16,587 nt of DNA from Candidatus Dojkabacteria bacterium UBA5232 (GTDB lineage Bacteria; Patescibacteriota; Dojkabacteria; SC72), in contig DHUO01000017.1 in the NCBI GenBank assembly GCA_002409215.1, positions 6,375 through 22,961 of the forward strand, written 5' to 3'. The notes under the pieces are model-generated. The model was not told where the DNA came from. It saw only the letters and a list, made by a program, of their open reading frames with translations, and did no database searches. Below are positions 9,401 through 15,124 of this stretch, one piece after another (position 1 is the first letter of the stretch; each line of letters begins with the position of its first letter). The position numbers and the translations under genes are program-made.

Positions 9401-9697
9401 TCCTCCTGGTTGTTGTTCACAGTCAAATACAACACCTTCGTCTGTGTATCTATATCCATGAGAACGACACTTTATTGGATTAAAATCAAAAATTGCACTA
9501 TAGCCACCACGACCATTACATTTATAATAAATACCGTTATATTTTGGTGACAAATTATCATAAGGACCATTACATAGTGCAGGGATTTGTCCTGTGACTT
9601 GGTAACAATCAAATATTACTGCTTTTATAGGTGTAGCCCAAAGACAAAAAGAGATAGCAGCTACTAGTAATAATGTTTTCTTCACTAAAGTATTCAT
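6470..9697 (-). CDS. Giant secreted cysteine-rich surface protein, possible pilus-linked adhesin
   Basis: A 1075-residue exported protein. A Sec signal peptide is clear (NTLVKKTLLLVAAISFCLW, cleavage probably after IKA at residue 26). Residues 31-291 hold 31 cysteines, including CKC, CC and CNCTC clusters, with a glycine run near 213-225. After residue 300 only about five cysteines remain. The middle is Thr/Asn/Pro-rich and looks like successive beta domains. A motif WITTKGGVFYSQG near 805 resembles the W...GGDVYS segment I recall from large CPR surface proteins. From about 920 to the end, repeated strands such as ALYIFTEGNINI and DAFLIAKGNINI and a closing YHPKY...REV pattern suggest a beta-solenoid-like C-terminal domain often paired with PilX-like proteins. 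The pilin gene follows after 7 bases. The role as adhesin or pilus tip is inferred from architecture and neighbours only. No enzymatic motif is visible. Confidence 0.6.
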   Translation of the reverse strand: MNTLVKKTLLLVAAISFCLWATPIKAVIFDCYQVTGQIPALCNGPYDNLSPKYNGIYYKCNGRGGYSAIFDFNPIKCRSHGYRYTDEGVVFDCEQQPGGSVNGYTWEDINNGVCNVQSDPVCTPHDSCVPYNSTCNSNDKCKCGTTKIRKSCRANGMCCVNGTNTCIDLGDGCNLTTCPPLTEVDKFCNCTCTEGGYPGPGAGRTLFYGQCCHGGGDGGGGGGGGCTPQCPPPEQRCVVEDNCKDINRGLDPEYNLYRMTEEGGPLCKGQDAYCFDDNGCGGANVCNTASCYKPETNTSIPKVNRLQIFEDLRINIPDQPGKTFYWSTPSSIPTGETLIRYPHPNSTTATEVDNIGLPTGARGLRARLRIKGTTVSNETEVSGSPKELGRDNPFYAFRNIPDKGWSWFNYGYSAYFSATFETQNKCDDSWIPGQSSKLHFKVNTPPVLTSTTITGDTVKTEKGCTPENRYTGNEANRKLTFNIAARDIDVGSSNPNHKINAAIIWLVKEGHSLGDEINNIRSLGPRDTHVALDPNKIGLIVYTTGTHVGLFRHYPIHGWVRKNGGTAEDQQSIYINNNGSNVKIAEVKAVRMAQNGNTTHMEIDIEFEKNSPISGKYTLWAGMMDNLTLFEAQPYGIFTDQRSVKRTGETWNFDFVNPKLQDISLKPKSPEDQRRLDLKWNSTDNIPNGIRPNHTVVNVYKTGTTPAHPVIREAPSPQQTVQNPHSGEQIPPQEDIGKMQTVTNGMPNSGWFHPNAGQTEMTANVGTNSEGNIHFYITTYDRACNYEQTGKDGTPGINPVELNKWITTKGGVFYSQGTVSYPTDGLDQKHNLGTELISSRTGGLYKVLDYTGTNMNPAVAKRITDVNNNAGLFDALKENFERIKPSLSEAITPFITALVCNDPKGCIYRTNRLAGFFYSGKIIIVPPDGKSDITITRDIKEGFSSTPGDNQGEHALYIFTEGNINIGYPNGSSSGGGTLETDQIDAFLIAKGNINILPEAPEGGFHDKVLVNGGIIALGEVGSSPAFSLQRTLGLLNPNHPVLTANYHPKYAVFSELFFGLQTNAYKREVGFKPM
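9023..9058 (-). repeat. Glycine-codon low-complexity tract in giant surface protein
   Basis: A run of GGN-type codons encodes about twelve residues that are nearly all glycine (214-225, with one Asp), between two cysteine clusters. It is probably a flexible hinge inside the cysteine-rich head. Confidence 0.7.
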
Positions 9698-9715
9698 TAT
9701 AGTAATTTCTACATT

Positions 9716-11245
9716 TTATTTAAATGCATCAGACTGCTTCATTGGGATATAAATATCTTTAAGTACTTGTCGTAACTTCTCAGGTCCTAATTCCGAAAAG
9801 AAATTATAATACTTATACTCTGTTGCATTCTCTGTTAATGGTTCTTCCCCTCCTCTCTCCCAATCTAAATGTTTCTCATATACCTCTGTCATCCTTTTTA
9901 GATTTGATTCCAACTCTCCTTCTTCCAACTTAGTGGATAGATAGAAGCTGATAAAACCTATTGGTTGTACATCACCTCTTCTCATGCCTGTCATATCACC
10001 TGTTATATAATATTCTGCTTCACCATTTTTGCCTTCCTGGAAAGTTAAGATCATATCATTTTCAGGAGCACTACCACCATTTATTTTTACCCCATTTGTA
10101 TATTTCTCCGAGAATATGGCATCATAACCCATCGTAAAATTAGCATTCTCATTGTTAATAGTTTTTGGTGTACGAAAGGCTATATGATTTTTATTGATCA
10201 GAGTATGTGCTAAACTAGAAATCACAGTATCTAAGGAAACATTGTTACCTTCCGGAGTATAAAGTAGCCTTCTAAATTCATCTGTACTTGTAATCTTGGC
10301 AATTTCTACTATAGAATATGTCTCTCCAGCTTTAAAAGGTCCATTTTCTTTCTGATATTCCAACAAGTTCTTGAGGAGAAGCGAAAGCGGTAACTGATCT
10401 TGCCTACCATTTTCTAGAAAAAAGCTTGTTACAGAAATATCATCAACATGGGTAGCAGTTTCAGTAAAATTGATAATCTCTTTGTCCTCAGTTTCTGCAG
10501 AAAGGACCACCATTCCAATGCCTGTGAAAGTGTTATCACTAGAATGATTTCTAATAGTACCAACAGTTATATTCTGTCCATTTTTGCCATGTATTTTTTT
10601 CACCTCTAATAGTTCAAGTTTTGTACCTTCTGGTATATCTAATATCCTAAGGCCTGCCCAATAGCTATTCTCAGCCTCTTTCGTGAATGCAAACAACGGA
10701 AGTTCATACATAACAGTTTTATATCCTTCCCTTACTTGAACAATATATCCCGGATTTAATTTTTCTATATCACTTACCTTTAACTCACCTTCCCATAACA
10801 TAAGGTCTAACATAGAATAATCAAATTCCTGTGGATCTATTTCTGGCTGTGGTGTAGGAGTAGGTTCTAAGGTTGGTGTTGGTTCTAAGGTCATGGTAGG
10901 TGTAGGTTCAGGTGTATATGTTTGTGTAGGTTCTTGTGTCTCTGTGGGTAATGGAGATTTCAATGTAGGTGTTGGTTTGTCTTCTATATTGGTAATACTA
11001 TTTACTTCTTTTGGAGAACAGCCATATGCTGTTATTAGTATAGAACCTAGTGCGGCAACAGTTAAAAAGTCTCTACCTGCCTTTTTTATTTTACTTAACA
11101 CTTGTTCTCTTTTATCCTCTTGGTTTTCTACATCTGGAATACTGGTAGTATCTTCGTTATTAGAAGCAGAATATATATCGTTTTGTAAACCTAAAGATGT
11201 TATATCGTTGGGCATGTTGTTTTCATTATGATCAGTTATCTCCAT
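9716..11245 (-). CDS. PT-linker surface protein, putative lipoprotein with possible VanW-like domain
   Basis: A 509-residue protein. An acidic, polar N-terminal segment (1-58) precedes one hydrophobic stretch (LTVAALGSILITAYGC, 61-76). Cys76 could be a lipobox cysteine, but an N-region this long is unusual, so a simple transmembrane anchor is equally plausible. Residues 90-135 are a Pro/Thr-rich spacer built of EPTPT-like units. The remaining 370 residues are an extracellular domain I do not recognise with certainty. Segment 301-380 (FKAGETYS, then a Val-Ile helix, then GYDAIFSE) can be lined up with the PGExFSF and DATV segments of VanW, although the glycine-cysteine motif is missing. It lies 21 bases after the upstream membrane protein gene and 18 before the giant secreted protein gene. 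The function is unknown. Confidence 0.55.
   Translation of the reverse strand: MEITDHNENNMPNDITSLGLQNDIYSASNNEDTTSIPDVENQEDKREQVLSKIKKAGRDFLTVAALGSILITAYGCSPKEVNSITNIEDKPTPTLKSPLPTETQEPTQTYTPEPTPTMTLEPTPTLEPTPTPQPEIDPQEFDYSMLDLMLWEGELKVSDIEKLNPGYIVQVREGYKTVMYELPLFAFTKEAENSYWAGLRILDIPEGTKLELLEVKKIHGKNGQNITVGTIRNHSSDNTFTGIGMVVLSAETEDKEIINFTETATHVDDISVTSFFLENGRQDQLPLSLLLKNLLEYQKENGPFKAGETYSIVEIAKITSTDEFRRLLYTPEGNNVSLDTVISSLAHTLINKNHIAFRTPKTINNENANFTMGYDAIFSEKYTNGVKINGGSAPENDMILTFQEGKNGEAEYYITGDMTGMRRGDVQPIGFISFYLSTKLEEGELESNLKRMTEVYEKHLDWERGGEEPLTENATEYKYYNFFSELGPEKLRQVLKDIYIPMKQSDAFK
10863..10891. repeat. 18-base tandem direct repeat in PT-rich linker
   Basis: GGTTCTAAGGT occurs twice 18 bases apart (10863 and 10881), with further degenerate copies on either side. 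It encodes the (T/M)LEPTPT units of the Pro/Thr linker. The period is a multiple of three, so copy-number changes would alter linker length and keep the frame. Confidence 0.6.
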
Positions 11246-11266
11246 TGCATTAAAGTACAGTTTAAG

Positions 11267-12319
11267 TTATTTTTCATCTATTGTGATCATATAGTAAAGG
11301 AGTACATTCTGCAAAAATACATCATCTTTTTTAAGTAATATTTCTTTTATTATTTCCTCTTTGCTAGTTGCTTTATATTTATCGTCTAAAACAATCTTTT
11401 TATTGTTACAAAGAGGTTCTCTATGTTTGAGTATATCATCCTCTTTACACATATCTTCTACTTTATTTGTTAAGTCTTCAGGCTTGTTGGTCAAATATGC
11501 CATCTGTATTTGGTATTTACCATGAATTTCAAGGTCATCTATATTCTCTGTTGTTATATTAACAAAATTCCCCTCTCCTTTTGACAAAAGTATTGAGTTC
11601 GAAGCAAGTGTGAACGATACTTCTTCTTTTTCAATCTGGGATTTAAGGGTTATATATATATCTTCTCCCTTGACTTCTTTTTTAAGCAGTTCTGTTGCAA
11701 ATATGTATATATGTCCCATCTCTTGAATATCAAATGTTTCTTTATCCATTGAGATATAGTTATTAAACTGTTCAGGTGTAGAACTATCTAAAGATACTGC
11801 ATATCCTTTTTTTGCAAGACTCTTATTTTTAAGGAATTCTCCAAAGTATTCTTTCTCATCAACATGTTGGACTCCTAATGAAGAGTATTGAAAATCAATG
11901 CTGTTGTTATGGTTATATATCAGAGTATATCTTACAGGCATAAGGCTTTTTGCATTCAACCATTCTTCCTTTTGTTCCCATTGTAGGTTCTGGATTTCTT
12001 CGCAAATGTTGAATGTTTTGACACCTTTGTCAAAATCTTTTGGAATCATGATGAAATTTAAACAATGTGTTGGGATGTTTTTGTCAGCATCAGTGCCAGG
12101 ATAGAGAAGTGCCCTACACTTAATTCTCAATTCCCCCCCCTTCCTCTCCCATTCACAATCATCTAACAATTCTTCATATTTATCTACGCTAAACCATCTA
12201 CCATACTTAATACCATTGTTAATAACATCTTTGTAAAGAAAACATATACCACCTAAAAGTAATAATACAAAAAGAATAATTAATATTACAATTGTTTTCT
12301 TAGAAGCAGATACCTTCAT
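11267..12319 (-). CDS. Single-pass membrane protein of unknown function
   Basis: A 350-residue protein that I do not recognise. A short basic N-terminus (MKVSASKK) is followed by a strong hydrophobic helix (TIVILIILFVLLLLGGICFL, 9-28) and then a polar domain, the topology of a membrane-anchored extracytoplasmic protein. About seven cysteines lie in the outer part. The sequence alternates short strand-like and charged stretches with no catalytic motif. Codons 60-63 contain a run of eight G (12133-12140, minus strand), which is remarkable in such AT-rich DNA and could allow slipped-strand frame changes. The gene starts 11 bases after the exonuclease stop (TAG-GATATTATTTA-ATG), where GGA may act as a weak ribosome-binding site, and is followed after 21 bases by another anchored protein gene. 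Co-expression with the surface cluster is inferred from spacing. Confidence 0.6.
   Translation of the reverse strand: MKVSASKKTIVILIILFVLLLLGGICFLYKDVINNGIKYGRWFSVDKYEELLDDCEWERKGGELRIKCRALLYPGTDADKNIPTHCLNFIMIPKDFDKGVKTFNICEEIQNLQWEQKEEWLNAKSLMPVRYTLIYNHNNSIDFQYSSLGVQHVDEKEYFGEFLKNKSLAKKGYAVSLDSSTPEQFNNYISMDKETFDIQEMGHIYIFATELLKKEVKGEDIYITLKSQIEKEEVSFTLASNSILLSKGEGNFVNITTENIDDLEIHGKYQIQMAYLTNKPEDLTNKVEDMCKEDDILKHREPLCNNKKIVLDDKYKATSKEEIIKEILLKKDDVFLQNVLLYYMITIDEK
12133..12140 (-). repeat. Homopolymer G8 tract inside membrane-protein gene
   Basis: Eight consecutive C on the plus strand, read as G8 in the coding sequence across Lys60, Gly61, Gly62 and Glu63 of the single-pass membrane protein. 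A one-base length change would shift the frame early in the outer domain. Confidence 0.8.
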
Positions 12320-12330
12320 TAAATAATATC

Positions 12331-13077
12331 CTACATAGATGTTAATACCCTGTCAATATTGTATAGTAAGTCCTTTTTATCTTGTGCATTCTCCATTAAC
12401 CATTCTAAATACTCTCTATCTATCTTAGCTATTTCTTCTAAACTATACCCTGCATACTTACCAAATGAAATTGTTCTAATATATTGTGGTTCTTTAGATA
12501 TGGTCATCATATTCTCTGTTGTTAGTACTGAGTTATTTTGTAGATATTCAAAAAGATTCTTTAGTACAACAACATCCCCCATTGCATCGTGTGGGAGTAT
12601 TTCTATATCTTTTTCCTGTTTGTATAGTCCTAGATAGTATCTAAGATATTGAAGTGAGTAACTCTCTAGATCTTTCTTGTTCTCATCCTCTAATATATTC
12701 CTAGCAACTTTAAGTGTACATATATATTTAGGTATATCTATACCTTTCTTTTTTAATACCTCCATATCAAATTCAGCATTATGTGCTACCCAGATATATT
12801 CTTTAGCTAATTTGTTTAGGTATTGTGAAAGAGATATTTCAGAAAAGAGAGTCATTGAACTACTATCTGCTACTGTTCGTTCTTTGAATGTAGGTTTATC
12901 TTCTAAAAACTCTGGTGTTATATGATGTACAGCCATTGCTCCAAAGGATATATCTTGTTCTGGTTTGAAGTATTCATTAAACTCCTTTCCATCACTAGTT
13001 AGAAACGCTAATTGAATGATATCTTTACTTTGTACATCTGTTGTTTCTGTATCGAAAAAGAGATATTTTTGTGACAT
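12331..13077 (-). CDS. DnaQ-type 3'-5' exonuclease with C-terminal DUF3820-like domain
   Basis: A 248-residue protein of the DEDDh exonuclease family (DNA polymerase III epsilon-like). The catalytic residues are visible: Asp9 and Glu11 in FFDTET, Asp104 in AHNAEFD, and His163 with Asp168 in LPHDAMGD. MAVHHITPE (48-56) is also typical. Residues 203-245 (ISFGKYAGYSLEEIAKID, then YLEWLM) form the small FGKYxGxxLEEI...YLxWL module of the DUF3820 type, often fused to such exonucleases. A role in proofreading, repair or RNA processing is likely. It is unlikely to be the replicative epsilon subunit itself on this evidence. It heads the long minus-strand run that continues into surface and fermentation genes. 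An extended -10 box ends 6 bases before the ATG, so transcription may start at or near the start codon. The stop is TAG. Confidence 0.85.
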   Translation of the reverse strand: MSQKYLFFDTETTDVQSKDIIQLAFLTSDGKEFNEYFKPEQDISFGAMAVHHITPEFLEDKPTFKERTVADSSSMTLFSEISLSQYLNKLAKEYIWVAHNAEFDMEVLKKKGIDIPKYICTLKVARNILEDENKKDLESYSLQYLRYYLGLYKQEKDIEILPHDAMGDVVVLKNLFEYLQNNSVLTTENMMTISKEPQYIRTISFGKYAGYSLEEIAKIDREYLEWLMENAQDKKDLLYNIDRVLTSM

Positions 13078-13083
13078 GTGTTT

Positions 13084-13092
13084 AGTTTAACA
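13084..13092 (-). promoter_or_regulatory. Putative extended -10 element of exonuclease-led operon
   Basis: The minus strand reads TGtTAAACT (four of six matches to TATAAT, with the TGn extension), then six bases (aaacac) and the ATG at 13077. The geometry is the same as at the first deacetylase gene, which raises its credibility. It would be the promoter of the long run down to position 780 and would again give a leaderless mRNA. It partly overlaps an inverted repeat. Confidence 0.4.
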
Positions 13093-13106
13093 AAAATATT
13101 TTGTTA
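13088..13106. repeat. Inverted repeat upstream of exonuclease gene
   Basis: TAACAAAA and TTTTGTTA form a perfect 8-base inverted repeat around a 3-base centre (ata). It lies in the 60-base gap between the VanW-like and exonuclease genes and overlaps the putative -10 by two bases. With no T run after it in either useful direction it is a poor terminator, so an operator is possible. Confidence 0.4.
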
Positions 13107-13137
13107 GTGCACGGAATTTTAATTTGGAATATCTATA

Positions 13138-14253
13138 TTACCACTCTCTCCCCGAAATCATTTTTAATACTTCTTTACGGTGTGATGTCATTCTCATAGA
13201 TTCAAGTGTTTTGTATTCATCAGGAAGTCCTTCTATGGAGATAGAGAGTACTGGTGTAAAGAAGCCTTCGAAGTGTTTGTTAGGTTCTGTATCAACAACA
13301 CCCATCTTTATGGTGACTTTTACACTTTCTGGTAGCTCTGGGTTAAGAGAGAAAAAGAATTGTCCGTATTCGCTGCTATTAATACCTATTCCAGGTCCAC
13401 GGTAGAGATTGGAGTATTCAAACTCATGACCGTGTATTGCACCTTCTTCTGTTACAAATATTGGAACTTTCTTACCTTGATTGTTCAGAACAGAAAGACC
13501 TAGTCCCTCACCTAGAACAGTAGCAGCGAAGCATGCACCTTCTCCATTTTTAACATATCCTTCTCCATGTTCTATGTTTTCATTGTACTGTCGATATTGT
13601 GGGATAATTTCTCCAAATCCAATTCTTTGAGTGAAGGATATCTCATCTCCGGGTCTCATATTTACTTCTCCAAATCTATATGCAGCTTCTGTGGCATTCC
13701 ATATTAAGGCACTCTCTCCTTTTTTTGTGTATAGTCGATCATGATTATCATCAGATCCTTTATCTACAAAAAGATAGGCTTCGAAGTTAGCTTTTCCATC
13801 AACTATTTCTACCTGCTTTATCTCGTCTGTCCATTCTTCTTGGACTATGATATTAGGATATTTCTCTATTTTTTCTATGCTTTCAGAGATATTAGTTGCA
13901 AGAGCTTCTTCTATAGATGAGTCTGTTATTTTTATTTTCTCTTCTGTTGATATTATTATAACTTCCTCTGTAGGTACTATCGTTTCCTCTTCTTCTATCT
14001 CTATTTCTCTAATGTTATATTCTTCTGTCGTTCTTGGAATTGATGGGGATGGTATGGTTGTATCTTCATAATTATTTGTTTCTGTAACTCTGTCTGTATG
14101 AACAGTTTTGATATCTGATTCCGATGAATCTTTATAATCTATTGGTGTGCATGCAGATATGAATGCCATTGATACCAAAGCAACATTGAGAATATTATTA
14201 TGAATAATGCGCTCTGGAGTACTCACAAATTGTTTTTCTTGCATTTCTTTCAT
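13138..14253 (-). CDS. VanW-like lipoprotein
   Basis: A 371-residue lipoprotein. The N-terminus has a hydrophobic segment (ILNVALVSMAFISAC, 21-35) ending in a plausible lipobox (ISAC), so Cys35 would be lipidated. Residues 40-130 are a disordered Thr/Glu/Ile-rich linker. From about 189 to 320 the order NATEAAYRF, MRPGDEISFTQRIGFG, GYVKNGEGACFAATVLGEG and GIGINSSEYGQFFFSLN follows the VanW domain (AAxxxNGxVLxPGExFSFNxxVG, then GGGxCQxSTTLxNA, then a strand region). The central cysteine is kept (Cys241), with GEGACF replacing GGGICQ. VanW proteins are cell-envelope proteins of uncertain biochemistry. Two ATGs, at 14253 and 14244, are possible. The first is given, but the second has a purine-rich GAAAGAA just upstream. 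An extended -10 box lies about 40 bases upstream. The gap to the next gene is 60 bases. Confidence 0.6.
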   Translation of the reverse strand: MKEMQEKQFVSTPERIIHNNILNVALVSMAFISACTPIDYKDSSESDIKTVHTDRVTETNNYEDTTIPSPSIPRTTEEYNIREIEIEEEETIVPTEEVIIISTEEKIKITDSSIEEALATNISESIEKIEKYPNIIVQEEWTDEIKQVEIVDGKANFEAYLFVDKGSDDNHDRLYTKKGESALIWNATEAAYRFGEVNMRPGDEISFTQRIGFGEIIPQYRQYNENIEHGEGYVKNGEGACFAATVLGEGLGLSVLNNQGKKVPIFVTEEGAIHGHEFEYSNLYRGPGIGINSSEYGQFFFSLNPELPESVKVTIKMGVVDTEPNKHFEGFFTPVLSISIEGLPDEYKTLESMRMTSHRKEVLKMISGREW

Positions 14254-14262
14254 TTCTTATAA

Positions 14263-14283
14263 TTAATACAATATCAAACCCAT
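14263..14283 (-). other. Possible six-codon leader ORF before VanW-like gene
   Basis: An ATG 8 bases after the extended -10 opens a frame MGLILY ending in TAA, ten bases... short of the VanW-like gene start (9 bases lie between). It may be chance. If translated from a near-leaderless transcript it could act as a leader peptide or couple ribosomes to the downstream start. Confidence 0.15.
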
Positions 14284-14291
14284 AGTGTATG

Positions 14292-14300
14292 ATTATATCA
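14292..14300 (-). promoter_or_regulatory. Extended -10 promoter element upstream of VanW-like gene
   Basis: The minus strand reads TGaTATAAT in the 70-base gap between the second deacetylase and the VanW-like gene. The predicted start near 14285 gives a leader of about 32 bases before the ATG at 14253. No clear -35 is seen. It suggests the VanW-like gene is transcribed separately from the deacetylase pair. Confidence 0.5.
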
Positions 14301-14323
14301 TAGAAGTTGTAAATAAGCCACTA

Positions 14324-15121
14324 TTACTTAGTTAAACTATCATAAATACTCCCCATCTTACCACCATTCTCTTTAGCAATACTTATATATTCATCAATAT
14401 TGTTTTCTAATAGCTCTACATCACTTCTTTTATTATGTAGTAATAGTACTACCCCCCTATTCTCACTATACAACTTTCTAAGATAGTTACTATCCTCACT
14501 CTCAGTCATACTCCATCTAACATTAAAAAGATTGTTCTCTTTTACCCACTGCATCCATACTTTATCAAAATATCCATATGGTGCTCTTACAACTTTTATA
14601 CTGAAATTATTGTCATCAAGTATCTCTCTAAACCTTTGTGTAAAAGAGATAAAATCAGTATTAAGCTCTACTACACTCTTCTTTCTTGTGTGATCTGTTG
14701 TGTGATACCCAATCTCATGACCTGAAGCATATATGTCTCTCCATAGTTTTATGTGTTCTTGATTGTTTGGATTGATGAATATTGTGTTTGGAAAAAATGT
14801 TGCCGTGATATTGTAATGTTTTAAGAGTTCAAACATTCTTCTTGTTTGTTCAAAATCGTACGAGTCATCTATTGTTAGTACTAAGTTCTTTCCAAACATT
14901 GTCCAATTAGAGTTAGTATCGTGTGGAAGACTCATTCCTTCATATTTATTCCCATTTACTTTGCTTATTTTTCTGATATAAGGGGAGAAACAACTATCTT
15001 TTTTAGATATTGGAGTGAACATATATTTATATCCATACTCCAAACATATATCTTCTTTAAAATCATATACTATTCTGTATTCAACAGGCTTAGGTTTATC
15101 CTTTACAAAAAAGAAGAACAT
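14324..15121 (-). CDS. Polysaccharide deacetylase-fold (CE4/NodB) protein, second of a pair
   Basis: A 265-residue protein with the NodB-homology fold of carbohydrate esterase family 4, metal-dependent enzymes that remove N- or O-acetyl groups from peptidoglycan, chitin or other glycans. Motif 1 is LTIDDSYD (catalytic and metal Asp85-Asp86), motif 2 is HTTDH (His140, His144), motif 3 is RAPYG (from Arg179), and a late LLLH gives His229. All the metal ligands are present, so it may be active. Motif 1 has Ser-Tyr where most members have Gly. The first 75 residues are not CE4-like and include no convincing signal peptide, only MFFFFV followed by charged residues. It starts 3 bases after the stop of its paralogue (TAG-agt-ATG) and shares with it GYHTT, ATFFPNT and a [FGR]N[LI]V[LM]TIDD block, indicating tandem duplication. 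A G6 run lies at 14452-14457. Confidence 0.82.
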   Translation of the reverse strand: MFFFFVKDKPKPVEYRIVYDFKEDICLEYGYKYMFTPISKKDSCFSPYIRKISKVNGNKYEGMSLPHDTNSNWTMFGKNLVLTIDDSYDFEQTRRMFELLKHYNITATFFPNTIFINPNNQEHIKLWRDIYASGHEIGYHTTDHTRKKSVVELNTDFISFTQRFREILDDNNFSIKVVRAPYGYFDKVWMQWVKENNLFNVRWSMTESEDSNYLRKLYSENRGVVLLLHNKRSDVELLENNIDEYISIAKENGGKMGSIYDSLTK

Positions 15122-15124
15122 ACT

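Noticed and set aside
9120..9461. A 113-codon plus-strand frame opposite the cysteine-rich head
   Set aside because: It is a shadow of the cysteine-codon pattern of the secreted protein, with low-complexity His/Leu/Val content and no start signal.
10840..10980. CRISPR-like or satellite repeat
   Set aside because: The repeats are short, degenerate, in frame and encode a Pro/Thr linker. There are no uniform repeats with unique spacers.
13088..13106. Intrinsic terminator for the VanW-like gene
   Set aside because: The stem is entirely AT-rich apart from one pair, and no T run follows it on the minus strand. It fits an operator-like inverted repeat better.
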